A DNA stretch of 64,000 nucleotides, from positions 5,098,501 through 5,162,500 of the forward strand of contig NC_066591.1 in NCBI RefSeq assembly GCF_905475345.1, in the 5' to 3' direction. Position 1 is the first letter of the stretch; each line of letters opens with the position of its first letter. The translations under genes were made by a program, and so were the position numbers. The notes below the pieces were generated by a model that did no database searches, was not told where the DNA came from, and saw nothing but the letters and a program-made list of their open reading frames with translations. This DNA is from Vespula vulgaris. Its lineage: Eukaryota > Arthropoda > Insecta > Hymenoptera > Vespidae. Positions 1 through 13,305 of the stretch are shown here, in pieces.

Positions 1-3000
1 AACGAATTACGATTTGCCGCGTACTTACCGTGTATCGTAAAATTCAAACTAACGCGTTCATTAATTTCTCAAATCAACCCACACTATAGACGGGATTAGT
101 TGATATCTATTGCCAAGCAAAATAACGTTTTACTTTAGTGATGTAGAATGTAATTATTTTAAGTGAAATGGTAATTGCTTAAGTATATATTCAAAGACTT
201 TACTGTCAGTCGTATGGAACTTTGTTTTCTAACAGTATTAAGTACAAAGTAATTCACCATAACAACAGTTAATAGTTCATTCAATATACTTGAGAATTTA
301 ACAAATCCATAAATGAATGAGCTTGAAACTATTAGTATCTTTGAAGATATTTTTATCAAATAAACAAAAAAAATATCAAAAAAATATATATTACTACCCG
401 CTATACTACTGTATATTCAATTTTTGATGTGAAAGCAAAGTGATTAAAATTCATTTATAGTTGCACAAGGAACTAGCAAAAAAAGAGATAAATAAATAAT
501 AAAAATGAATACGGACGAGCTATTGGACAAGCCATCGAGCAATAAATAAATGATATCTGAGTCGAATATTAAAAATTTCATTTGCTTCTTCTTCGATATT
601 TCAAGATCACGTAGATAGATGCATTGGTTCTGTTCATTTTAATTATATATTTAAACCTTTGTTCAGACATAGCAGGCACAAGAAAGGTATACCATCTCCC
701 GATTGACTAGTAATTGACGTATAGTAGTAGCTTGACTTATGTTAATACGCCATTAAATTCTTATCACTCGGCAGATTGTAAATGAATCTTCTTGGCGAAT
801 TCGAAGCACGTCTCGGTTCGGTACTCTTGACTTGCCGCGAGCTCTACCGCTGCTGTCATTGAGTGCGGATGTTGGAAGTAAAGCAAACGATGAAAAGAGA
901 GAAAAAGAGAGATAAGGAGGAGAGGGAGAGAGAGAGAGAGACAGAGAAAAAGAAAAAGACGATAATATCTCAGCAACGTGTTTCTAAAAAGCAAGCAAAA
1001 GGATAGAGTAGACGATAGTCGATCGTCTGTGCCCTCGAGAAGTTGGACGTTCGTTAAAATTTCAACTAGCATCGGTAAGCTATCCCATCCTCGTTCCTTC
1101 CTCCACCCTTTACCACCATCGTCGTGTTAACCACCCTCTCTTTGAACATTCCTACTTTACCATTACACCCTCGGCGAGTGGCCTCGCTCGGAATAAACGT
1201 CGGACGATTAAAAGACACGAAGCTCGGTGTGGTGTGAGTTGCATTCGTTGCTGTGAGAATACTTTACTTCTACCAAGTTGTGCTGTGAATTCGTTCGTTG
1301 CCTCGCTTTTCTCATCGAAATGGTCATCGAAAAATTCGAGACACTGTGGCAGAAAGCCAGAAGTTGATAGCGATATCGAATAAATGTTATTAGTGTCATG
1401 CAATCGAACGTTGATTTTACGATCGTTCGTGGTCGAAGCGAGAAAAATGTTTTATTGTTACGAGATCGCTTGAAGCAAGAAATTACTGTTAATTTAAACC
1501 CTTTATCACTCCAAAAATATCACAATGCTTACTAATCAACTCCGAATATCGTTTGATACTAACGATTGACAACTTACCTACTGAATTCGAGTAATCCATA
1601 CATTTTTGTCTATGAAACAATAAATTCAAGTAGAAACTTAATGCAAAGTATTTTATTATATTACCAAAACAGAAAAATTTTGCATTTTTTAAAATAATTA
1701 TCTGGCATGAAATTTTCACGATGTGATTATCTATTATCTTTCGAGGTAAAAAGAAGAAGAAGAAATGCGTTAAAATGACGAGATTGTATGGATGAAACGA
1801 CGGTGGCATGCCACGGCTACTTAACTCAAGACCTTCGAAGAACCTAGACGAAGATCGCGAGGTTACGTGCAATTTCGGGAGAAGGTTGACCTGGAAACAA
1901 AGCTTCCACCATGGATAGCATAGAAGGAAGAGAACTTTAAGAAATTAAGCGAATGGCAAAGAATATCCTTCGGAAGAGTTGGTAGCTATAGCAAGGATAG
2001 AGAGATAGAAATAGAGTAAAAGAGATAGCAAGAGAGAGAAAGAGAAAGAAGAAGAGACGGATAGGTAGAGAACAGAGGGTTGGACTTAAGTGAGCCATAG
2101 AGAAGCGAATAAAAAGGACGAAAGAGAGAGAAAGGGCTAGCTACGGTTCTGGTGAACGCTGCTTTATCGAGCAACTTAACTGGAACAAAGGGATAAAGCA
2201 ATAAAGAGTGCTAGAAGGATGAAGAGAGAAGGGGGTAACGAGAGCGAAAGTTTTCGAAACTCGAGCGAGGGCAGGTCTGGATTACACTTTAAACGCAACA
2301 CTTTTCACCGGCGGCTAATCTGCTCTGCGGAACGTTTATAGTCAACTTCAAAATGGTAGGTAGACAGAGGAGGAAAACCGAGAAGGGGAAAGGAGAGGGT
2401 AAAACTGGGGGAAAGTATTACGCTCATATTTAAAAATATTACCGAGACCAAAGGATTAAATGCTTGGACTTCAAAAAGATGTTTCGTGAGACTACTTTTA
2501 TTTTCTTCTTTTTCTTTTTTTTTCCTTTCGACCTGAATTAAACATTTTTACTGGTAATCGAAAAAGTACTCAAATTTCTTAGATTTCAATCGCATAAGTA
2601 GAATATTTCTGGGATCGCGAAGAAAAAAGGGGGAGAGAAGGGATAATGTTGGTAAAAGATGGAAAGTGCTCGGTAGTCTCAAATAACACGGCACTTATAG
2701 CAATTTAATTTTAGCGGCAGAAAATCAAGATATCGAATTGCCCGTTGGCAAATCGAGAGGGATGTCATCGTAGAGGATAGTATAAACGTTCGGGTACAAA
2801 GGCGACATTTCTTCAACGAAGGGATCGCCGCTTCGTTTCAGGAGCGAATTACGGAGATAGCTTAAAGGTCGGGTCAGTCGTTCGAGCGACGACGTCGTTT
2901 CGAAGGTTCGAGCTATCCTCTCTCTATCTCTCGGGCGTCTCCTCTTTGGCAATTCGCCTCCTCTCTTTCTCCTGCTAGGGAACTCGAGAGCAAGAGAGAA

Positions 3001-3001
3001 A

Positions 3002-3003
<2 letters not shown>
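1..3003. other. Gene-free AT-rich stretch with GA patches
   Basis: I see no convincing gene. The sequence is AT-rich with purine patches at about 895-955 and 2005-2070. Open frames here are Ser/Leu/Arg strings from these patches or short chance frames. A donor-like GTAAGC follows CATCG at about 1,070 but has no supporting coding frame. The segment at 1,160-1,330 is richer in CG than its surroundings and free of microsatellite; its role is unknown. Confidence 0.6.

Positions 3004-3035
<32 letters not shown>
3004..3035. repeat. (GA)16 microsatellite
   Basis: Uninterrupted GA dinucleotides, inside a wider purine-rich segment (about 2,980-3,050). Confidence 0.95.
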
Positions 3036-3039
<4 letters not shown>

Positions 3040-6000
3040 AGTTTCCCTGGTGCATCGCAAGGTTGTGGCGATGTTCGGCCGTCTTCCCTTGGGTATCTAC
3101 TGAGTTTTTCTCATAGTTTCCCCTTAGATCCCCCTTTGCATTTACACATCGCTTGGGATGCGTACGTAACGTGGTGCACACACCGTTCTGTGAATACAAA
3201 CTCTCTCCTTTGTAGGGTCGAAAAGACTGAAGAAGAGACGGGACGAATCAAAAGAATAGCCAAAGAAAAGAAGGAAGAGAGAGAGAGAGAGACTGAGAAC
3301 GCATTGCTACCACCATCGTCTCTTCTTCGTCGTTTACTCGATTCTGTAAGCGGGAGAAATACAAAGATGCTTTTCTATCGGCGCCTACGAAAGGTTTGCT
3401 TTGTCCTTAAAAACAACGTTCGTATGGGCGCGTCCGTCTTTTGCCCTTCTTTGTCCGTTCTATTTTCGCGGTTACTACAAAAACACGTTATTGTTATCGT
3501 CGCTATTACCTTCCGACGTTGCGTTATCGCGCGTTCTTTGAGTTAAAAGTAGAAATAGAAGGAAAGAGAGGAATCTCTTTGCTCGTTTATATCAAAAGAC
3601 CTCGGAGTGCCATGGCGGAGCTCGAAATTGAAGGAAGACTGATATAAGCTCGAGAGAAAAATGCACGTATTAATAGCGTACGCCATGACCTTTTCGCAAG
3701 TTATAGCCTTTCTTCTTTCACTCTCTTCCTATACTTCTTTACTATTATCCGTCTTTTATTATTTCACTTACGTAAGTACTTACCCCGTATTTAACAATAA
3801 TAACTTTCATTCGAATTTCATCTCTTTCTTTTTTTACTTCTCTTTTCTTCCTCACTTTTCATCGATCGGTATACACTTTTTTGACATTGTTCTCATCGCA
3901 ACCAGCAGAATTATTTAAAGTTCCACGACTCGGAAAGTATTGTGGAACATTGTTCGATAGTTCTCCGCCTCTGTAAGCTTTTTTGTCCTCTTCTTTTCTC
4001 TTTCTTTTGCGAGCTCTCTTCTACGCTTGTTTAGACTGTTAGCTTATTCTTGATTTCTGGTCGAACAAATGGAAACTACCGCGTTCCCGGCTTCGACACA
4101 AATTTTGTCAACATTTACATCGCTTTATTATGTTTGTCTCAAGGAGGTAATGTTAAAAATTGTCTAAAGTATATGGCGTACGGTAGAGAACATTCATGTT
4201 GCCGATGTTTAAATTATTGAAGTGTCATGTGGTCGAGAGTTACCATGTCGACAACGAAGCTAATTACTTAAGGAAACGCTAATAGATTAAGCTATGAGCT
4301 AATTTAAACATTGAAATTATTTATAAAACAACGAGAAACAAAGAGAGAGGGAGAGAGAAAGAGAGAGAGAAAGAGGGAAAAGGAGAATATTGTAAATAGT
4401 AGGTAAATAATCTATTTGTACTTTTATTATTTTTTTTTTCAACTCGCAAATATTTGAATGAAAATAAAAAATCAGATAAAAAGAAGAAAGCAAGGCTTTT
4501 ATTTGACGAATATAATAAGCTTTAGAATATAAATGACGCTGCTATCGGATTTTGATTTTACACCCATTTAAAAAGACGAAAAATTGAGATTAATAAAATT
4601 CTCCAAATTTTTTTCTATTCGAATTTTCATTCTAAATATCAGTAAATCAAATTTGACAAAAAAAATTGTAGAACGTCAAAAATATCTTAATCGTATGAGA
4701 TTTGATGGAACGATCAACGAGACAAATCAACGATCGTTAATCGTACTAATTGGCCATACCTTAATATCCCGTGCTGTACGCTGTACAGAGAATATTAAAA
4801 CAGGGTAAGGGGAAAAAATGGAGAGCACATATAGCATAATCGATGAAATCATTACACATGAATGGCCACGGATGCACCGGGAGCGATGCACTTTTCGAAC
4901 TATAACGTAATTCGGTACTATCGATTATACATTGAACGAACGAGCTATTTTCCCCTATCTCCCTCGTTCTCTGTATCTCCCAGAACTCACCCTCTCTTCA
5001 AATTTGTGGGTCAAATCAGATTTGCTGCTCGTATACGACTGTGCTATTATTCCGAGATGAATTTTTGTCCGAAAATAAGAGCACGAGAGATTGGAAGTGA
5101 GAGAGAGAGAGACAGAAAGAGACAGAGAAGAGAAGGGATATGGAGAACTCTCCATAAAATATCTCTCTTTTTATTAGAAAGAATATCGGAGTGCATAATT
5201 CAATGCGAATAAACGAGACATGGAATTCGAAAGATTCTCATTCAGAACGTCACTCATCGTTCGATTAAATAAACGAGTTTTACAAATGTACGACCGGAAC
5301 AATGAGAGTGTCAATTTACACAACTTTTTCAAGTGAAAACGATTTTGAACGATCAGTCTGTCGAAAATTTCGTAGGATGATTTTTTCATTTTTTAATATT
5401 ATGAAATGTTGCCATAGGCGTTCGAATCGATGGTTAAACGATCGATCTGCATAATGATATTATTTCGTCGATCGTTTTTTTTTCCCTCTTATATTCAGTT
5501 TCGAATCATGTCCAGCATGAAAGTGGATCGCTGATCCGGAAAAAATCAGATGGAAGTAGTGACATACGGAAAAAGAAAAAAGAACCACAACGTGGTCCCT
5601 CGGAAGAGTCTGACGAAGAATTTTTCGCAAGGACAGTTCCCGGGGAAACAGATTTTATATGCCACGTCAACGTATCTCGCTCAATTGGTCAACGGGCTAA
5701 GCGGGCTGGATAAAACGATTATCGATTCTTCCGAGCGTCAGTCTTTATGAGAGTGCATCGATCGTACGCTTTTAAAAATCTCCGATGTATCGGTGATCGA
5801 GGAACGATCGGAACGCAACGGTGACTTTTTATCCTTTACCATTTTTACCGATTGGCTTTTATATCCTTATACGAAATTGTCATATTTTATTTAATCATAT
5901 TTTTTTCTACTTTAAAATTTTGATAAACGGACAAAATTATTATCTAATGATCTGTTCCAAAAATTTATTTTATTCTTTATACAAGTACTAACATCTCTTT

Positions 6001-6840
6001 TCTTCTTTTTCTTCCTCTTTAAAATAATTTTATTAATTACCTTATTCGAATAAAATGAAAACGAAAATATCTTGATCTATCGAATTGTAACTCTTTCTTT
6101 TTTATTTCAAGAATAAAATTACGTGAGAGAAGAATTAGAGGAACAAAATTTTGACATCATTCTTATCTTTCTCGTATTACGTTTTATGTTCCGTAGATGC
6201 CTGAGAAAGAGAGAGAGAAAGATAAGATGACGATAGTTTAAGATATCGTCACTATTATAGGAGAGAGAGAGAGAATAAAAGAAATACAGACGTATAGATA
6301 AATAGATAGAGGAAGAATAATAGAGAAAGAGCAATGGAGAGAAAGAAAACAAGATAGAAAAGATATAAAGCTTTTGTCGATAGTAAATATCGGTGTTGGT
6401 AGTTTCGAAGGTAGAAAACAAGACGCAACGTAACGAGGTATAAGTAGAATAGCTTGCAGGAATCGTAAACCTGTTGTCTTTTGTATAATGAATACAGAAT
6501 TAAATAATGGCGTCTTGCTTGATTATTTACCGCAGACATGCCTCCGGATACTTTCAGCGATAGCTTTGCGTAACTTTCCGTAAACTTGTCACAAGATTGG
6601 TTATTTCCAGCAGCTTTGGTTGCTCTCGTTCATCGCTCTCTCCTTCTCTCCCTCTATCTTTTTTTCTTTCTTTCTCATCGAACTGCATCATCGAAAAATA
6701 CTGTACGTTTACGAATATTTTCCACATTCTATTGCACTCGTTTTCGTTCTCGAACTTTTAATCGCATACAGTCGGTTAATCTTTACGAATTTATCTACTC
6801 TTTCGCCTTCTCCTCTTCCTCCTCCCTCTCCTCTCCTCTT
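3036..6840. other. Gene-free stretch, AT-rich with short GA runs
   Basis: No gene supported. It contains imperfect GA runs at about 3,280, 4,340-4,380, 5,098-5,135 and 6,205-6,275. Pyrimidine-rich stretches (3,700-3,860 and 6,630-6,680) give Ser/Phe/Leu-rich frames with no protein character. Confidence 0.55.
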
Positions 6841-6885
6841 CTCTTGCTTTCTGTCTCTCTCTCTCTCTCTCTCTCTCTGTTTCCC
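6841..6885. repeat. CT-rich microsatellite
   Basis: Imperfect CT dinucleotide tract embedded in a longer pyrimidine-rich stretch (about 6,800-6,890). Frames reading through it encode Ser-Leu strings on + and Arg-Glu strings on -. Confidence 0.85.
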
Positions 6886-7748
6886 TCTCCGTTAGTGGAG
6901 CACTCACGTTTCGTTCAAAAACGAACGTAACTTCGATCCGTTTTGCCATCGCTTTGATATTATACGCCATGGACCCAGCATGAAAGTGGACCTGACTATT
7001 CGCGAATCTCGACGAATTGAATCGTGGAATAACGCGAATCTCGTTCTTTCTATCTCTCTCTTTCTCTCTCTTTCTCTCCTCTCGTGTGCAATTTTTGTTA
7101 TCTCTTTCTTTTTTCGTTCGCCGGTAGCTTTCCATGCGTTCGATATTCCTATCTTTTGCTACGTACGCTGCTACTACTTTATACGTTCGCAAAACAGTCG
7201 ATGTTGTAAACGTATAAACGCTCGAACGTGTATCGTATCGGCTGAACTTGTAGATGGATGTCCGTCACGGATGCGAGCTTAATCGCTTAATCGGTTTATA
7301 GACAATGACAGCATAAGTAACAAACGGCATGGAATAGACAGAGAAAAAGATAGAAAAGTAGTGGCGTATTTACTGTAATTCCTTCGGTATTAGACGTAGC
7401 GTGTTTACTTTTAACGTCTTTCTCCGAATCGAGCGAAAATAAAAAAATAAGACCCATGGAAATAATTTGTTAGTCGATTGTATTCGTAACGATGTCGTAA
7501 AGTTGCTCCTTAAGGTCGGATTTCATTTAATTCGACGACTTTCTGCTCTTGCGAGATCCAAGTAGGAAATAAAACGAAACGGAGATCGTAATACTCGGTC
7601 AAAGGTGAAAGAGAGAAAGAGAGAGAGGGAGGAGAGGGGGAGAAGGACAGAGATAGAGGGTGAGAAGGGGAAACGAGAGTTGCGGATCGATGCGGTGACG
7701 CGGCAGAGCTAAGTAGTGCAGGCAGTTTCTAGTCGGACAAGTCACTCC

Positions 7749-7772
7749 GTACATGGCGTACGCCGTATGTAC
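7749..7772. other. 24-bp near-perfect palindrome
   Basis: A perfect 10-bp palindrome GGCGTACGCC (7,755-7,764) is flanked by the inverted arms GTACAT and ATGTAC, with a 2-nt offset (GT) on the right side. It could be a dimeric protein-binding site or a cruciform-prone sequence. No function can be assigned from sequence alone. Confidence 0.5.
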
Positions 7773-8618
7773 ACCAATGTGACGTGACTAGACTCGAACG
7801 AGACGTCAGCCGTCCCTTGGTTGAAACCGACGATGTACTTATTTGTCTCCTGAAAAAAGTTGGACAGGGCAAAGAGAAGCACGTCGAGTACGATCACATA
7901 CTTTCTTTGTCCTTATATTTACTTTTATCAAGTAAGAACTTTTCCATTATTTACCATCCATGCGAACGAACGTTAGTTTCTATTATCTCGGAAATTACTC
8001 TTACAACAACTTTAACCTTCATAATAGATAAACACAACGAAGGTTAAATCGGAGAGTCGAACTCGAGCTACGAATTAGATAGATAAATAGACAGAATAAA
8101 CATTAAAATGTTAATTAATCAGATTAAATTGATTTGTTCCTTTTTCGTTTTATACGTACTTTTCCCATTTATCTTGATAAAGAAGAAAAATAAATAAACG
8201 CGTCGGATCTTCAGCTCGAATAGAAGACAATTATTTTCTAATGAGCTCTCAAAGAAAATCTCCATAAGTCTATCAGTCTGATGTTAATTGAGAATATTTT
8301 TATACGGAAAATATTTAAAAGTTAAAGAGAATAAAATCTCTTTATTCTTATATAATCGAAGCTGGATTAACTTACAATTCGTCTGACAGAATCGATAGTA
8401 AAATAAAAGAGATAGGATATGACAGAAATACATAGATATCAAATAATATATTATCGATCAAAAAACCAGAAATACCTATATATACGATTTCAATTCATTA
8501 GGAAATCGTTCGGTTGATTTTCTTTTTTTCGATTTAGCTGCGATCCGATTGAAAAGAGAAAAAGAGTTCTTCGGACAACGTCCTCGCGGCGTTACGTTCA
8601 GTGTGTAGAAAAACTCGT

Positions 8619-8681
8619 ATGAGAGAACAACAAGAGGCAAACGGTGTGCCGAGTGTCGCTACACTGCCATTGTATCCATGA
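8619..8681 (+). other. Short ORF (20 codons) behind an initiator-like motif
   Basis: A small ATG-to-TGA frame of 20 codons, with mixed codons and no microsatellite content. It starts 19 nt after an initiator-like TTCAGT at 8,597-8,602. There is no TATA at the expected distance, no recognisable domain and no splice context. It could be part of a non-coding transcript's first exon or simply chance. Confidence 0.12.
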
Positions 8682-9507
8682 AGTGATATCAAGCCTCGTC
8701 GTCATCGGCGTAGTTCTCTCTTTCTATATCACACTCGTAACACGAATGCAAAGCTACGACAGAAACTCCGGGACGCACGAAGACGTACGTGCGCGCTCGT
8801 GTTGAGAGGAGCATGTACGCGTGTACTAATGATACTAGGCACGGCTTGAGGATGACATTAAGCAGCAAGTGCAGCGGAGTGTGCATTGTCATTCTCGTTG
8901 AATGCCAACGCTAGTCTGGTTATACGTACGAGTCGTATACTCTTCCACCACTAGTCACCCTTACTCGCAAGCAACCCCACTCGTCCCCTATCCAACTACT
9001 TCCCCTCTCTATAACTATCTCTTTCTCTTTCTCTCTTCATTTTCCTTCTCTTTCCATCGCTCGACCATGTTCTACGGGGATTTATTTCGTACTGCGCTAT
9101 AACTCTGTCTAACGGTCGTCCATTAAGTCTAATAACATTTCAATGAATACGCATCGCTCGATTATTATTAGTTACGCATTTGCATAAATGTTCGAGTAAT
9201 TATAATAGAAGTATGATAGTAGGCGAGAGACGGGAGATGTATAGGTATAATCGACGTGTGCGACGTTCCGTGCTTTCCACCTCGTACTGAAACTTTTCAT
9301 TACCTTCCTATCTCTCCCTCCTTTCTGTCTATCCCCACCTCTCTTGTTCTCTCCTCTTTCTTTCTTACTTACTTTTTCATCGTATTATAATAATAATCAA
9401 ACGAAGTGTACAATAACCACGTTCGTTTTCATTTCCAAGAAACAGATAGTTCGTTTGTTTATGTTTTTCAAGTGTATAGGGACGAACTCTCTTTCTTTTT
9501 CTCTCTT

Positions 9508-9510
<3 letters not shown>

Positions 9511-9547
<37 letters not shown>
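9511..9547. repeat. (CT)18 microsatellite
   Basis: Uninterrupted CT dinucleotides, preceded by an imperfect CT/TTTCT tract from about 9,487. Confidence 0.95.
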
Positions 9548-9550
<3 letters not shown>

Positions 9551-12500
9551 ATAAATACTCTGTACGGAAAACATCAAAGCTACGAGTGTACCTTTATACC
9601 TAGGTGTGTTATTGTAGAAACGAATATTTACCATTTGGGTGGTATCTTTGTAAGCGTTCTTACCAAATAACAAGGTTGTGCTGACCTTTAGACGAAACAA
9701 AATCTCCAGATATACGTACATTTAAGACGAATATTTTCCAAACAGAATATTTTTTTGATTTATCACATAAAATATTTTAATAAGGAAGAAGATAAAAATT
9801 ATTTCAATTTTTCTAAATTAAAAATGTGACATAATTTTAGTATGGATCTCTTTGTCAATAAGACGTCAACGATTAGTTAAAGAAAATAATTATAGGTAAT
9901 ACATGTCTTTCTTTTTCCGCCATACAGTATACATTTCGAATAAGTAATATATTTTTAGTTCGTCGTTGAGTGACATTTTCGATGCTCAAAAAATCATTTA
10001 ATTTAAAAAAAGATATCGGATCGACTCACATTCATACAAATCAGGGAAATACGAATGGCGTTTTGTAATTAGGATCGAAACGAAAGAATTTGCAATTAAT
10101 TAACGACCATCCGAGCTGATTCGTTCGTTTAATATTCGCGTTCAGAGAATATCTATACAGGAAAGTACATACGTTCTCGCGAAATTATCGCTTTTAACTC
10201 ACGTACGCGTATCTATCGAATGTTACTGCGGCGTCGGCTCACTCTCCCTCTTTCTCCATCTCTCATTCTCTCCCTCCCTCTCTTTCTCTCTCTCTGCTTA
10301 TATTCCATCATTACCATCTATTCCCCGTTCGCACACCTGTAATTACCCTTCGCAAACTCCCTGAATTATTTCTTTGCAAACATTTGGCAACACCAATCGA
10401 TCGATCACTCACCACACTAATCGAAAATAGATTAAACCTCGATGATCCAGGTTAAATGATGCGGGACAAGCATGTCGAGAAACAAACGACAACGTTGTTC
10501 CCCAGACTCTAATCTAGAATACATAATGTCGAATAATAATATAGAATAATAAAGTCGATTACTGTATTATTCTTTTCGAGATCAATTATAAAAATAATAA
10601 AAAAAAAGAACGATACATTGTCACAAAATTGAAAATAAGTAGTTTCCATTTATCGCGTCCTGTTTTCTTTCCGAGATATTTTAAATTATACATCTGGATA
10701 TTATTCATTGCCTTATTTAACGCTTACAGTTCATTATCGTAGGAGATCAATCAGCTAAAAAGATAATTATTAAAAGTAGTATTACGTATCACTATTAGAT
10801 TCTATTATTGATTTTAGGTAGTGATAGGAATTTAATTAATATTAATATACATTACATTAATACTAAAAGGTTTATATATTAAATATTATTATATATTAAA
10901 ATAGGGATCATTTTAATAATAATCAGATAATTTTTTTTTAAGCTATATTAAATAATGCATCTTCCATTTGAATAGTAGTTTTTTATACGATTTCGTTAAA
11001 ATTGATACGATCGTTCGATTAATTTTCATCATTAAAAGATTTATAATTTTCATTATTTTAAATTTAAATATTACTTATAATCATAATGCGCAAATATATT
11101 TAGCAATGATGAATACATACAATATTTGAGGTAATGGTGTTTAAAAACGAAAAAATAAAAAAGAACTCACACCAGTGTTTATAGAACGAAATGCTAAAAG
11201 TAATACGAATCCAATGTGATCCCGACGAGCGGAATAAAATTTGCACAATCCAATAAGTGTTCTTTATTTAACTCCATAATCGCCTATTCTCGTTATTATT
11301 CTCATTTATAAAATTTGCACGTTGTATGAATACGATTATTATTAGACAGTGTGCAATCACTATTTATTTAATCGTGTACTATACGTGCCGTCAATTCGTT
11401 AAATGGATAAAAAGAAGAGAAAGCAAAAACAAGGGGAAAGAGGAATTAGAAGCTGACTGCAAAGAGTCTGATAGTCGAGGACCAGACTATATCGTATAGC
11501 ACATATTATTTTTGCATTTATACCGTTTATTGAGCATAAATCTGGATATAAAGAGTCTGATAATCAATGAAAAGTTCTATGGTGTTTGGTATGGTGCTTT
11601 GAGATAGCGAAGCAACTGTTATGTTTCATACTATATATTTCGAATTAAGTTCTAATGCATGCTGCGATAGTGACCGAATTCCACGATGGTGAATCTCATC
11701 GAAGCAATAGTTTTTGCTTTTTCTTTTTTTTTATATATTGTATATTTATCTATTTTTTAATTTTTTTAAATATATCTATCTTTACATATCCATTTTCGAC
11801 GTGTATGTAATTATTGCATTGATCTTCCATGCAATTCCATCCGTTGACTTTTCCAATTATTCCATATGATTGAGAATAATGATATCTAAAAGGATAACGA
11901 TCTTAAAAGTTTTTTCTTTCTTTGATAAATATCAGATTCATTGGTACAATGCACCGATGCGAAATAACTAGCTCACGATATTTCGTTATCTCACAAAAGT
12001 TCGATTAAATATGGAAAACTGTTTAATAATCATAATCATAATCATGATCGTAATAATAACTTCAGATATCTTTATACTGATGAAATCAAGAAAACGTTAT
12101 ATTTTTGTAATAAGTAATTTGTGCGTTTTTTTTCAAATCAATATTTGATAAAAAAAGAGAGAAAAAAAATAGGAGAAGAGAATATGTTTTTATACAAAAA
12201 TACATATAAATCTATATATTGTTAAAAAATATTGGATTGGCAATAAAAAAGATACTATTAAAAAAAATACTAAAATACAAAAATACTAGTATTGTTCATT
12301 TAGGTATAAAATACAAAACATTCTGATATTATTTATTACCCAACCCAACAGTTACACAAAGAATAAATTTAACTACATTTATATCGATTTCACTTTTTAA
12401 TCTCTAAAAGTAAATTAATAATTTTTCGTAAATATAGCCATATTTACTTACATACTTTAAATCGCAGTAATATTTCTACACTTATTTGTGGTCATTATTA

Positions 12501-13183
12501 TCAACAATATTTCGTTAGAAAATATTTTTTGTGCAAAGAAGGTCAGCATGCTGATTATCAAGTTAATTTTATATAAACTTGTAATGACGGCGAAATGAAA
12601 TCATTATGTCACGTAAATTAACTGTATTGTTACGGCATCGTTGATCATCAATGATTCATTCAATGTTTGACGTATTAATAACCATAAGAAAATATTAAGA
12701 TAAATTGTCGACTGTCATCGCATGGCGATATGATTGATGAACTAGATACGTTCTATTTGTTTTTGTCTTCGTAATTGTCACCGCTATTTCGTAATTCAGT
12801 GAACAAATTATAATCGAGCGATCTAAAAATCTATTCTGGCTACGCTGATCTCCATTCTTTTTATCTCGGATATCAATAATTATGGTGAATTGTATATTTT
12901 TCATTTTTGAAATTCTTTATAATTCGACTGCTATCAATTTTGTGTTTCCTTTTATATTTTTACTACCATCAGTTATATGTATAAACAAGTACATATATTA
13001 CTTATAACTGCGTTACAATTTCAAAGTGTTGTTATTACGCTTTAATCTATAACCTTCAAAGTTATATTTTTGTTTCTTCCGTGCTATATTCTGTTTGTTT
13101 TTAACGTTTCAGTGCTTTTAACGTATCAGTCATGTTGTGACTGAGTGAATATCGAACGAAATCATTTTTTGTTTGTTTTGTCG
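9548..13183. other. AT-rich gene-free stretch poor in microsatellites
   Basis: No gene supported on either strand. This is the most AT-rich part of the left half. It contains a 16-bp imperfect direct repeat (AAAGAGTCTGATARTC, one mismatch) at 11,461 and 11,550, and an ATAATC run near 12,030. Confidence 0.6.
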
Positions 13184-13186
13184 TCT

Positions 13187-13227
<41 letters not shown>

Positions 13228-13268
13228 TCACTCTGTTTCTCTTTCTCTCTCTCTTTTTCTCTCTCACT

Positions 13269-13305
<37 letters not shown>
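13184..13305. repeat. Compound CT-rich tract
   Basis: About 120 nt of imperfect (CT)n, including two long pure CT blocks separated by CACTCTGTTT-type interruptions. The repeat of the interruption suggests an internal duplication of the tract. Confidence 0.9.

Larger units (their letters stand above)
6886..9510. other. Gene-free stretch with mixed GA/CT patches
   Basis: No supported gene. It contains CT at 7,050-7,085, GA at 7,605-7,665, a 24-bp near-palindrome at 7,749-7,772, and a CG-richer segment at 8,560-8,960 with an initiator-like TTCAGT and a short open frame (listed separately). Confidence 0.5.

Noticed and set aside
8689..8892. Minus-strand frame containing S-C-Y-E-C-D, reminiscent of Ly6-type proteins
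   Set aside because: Only two cysteines, a stop soon after, no convincing acceptor and no further cysteine-rich sequence nearby; most likely chance.
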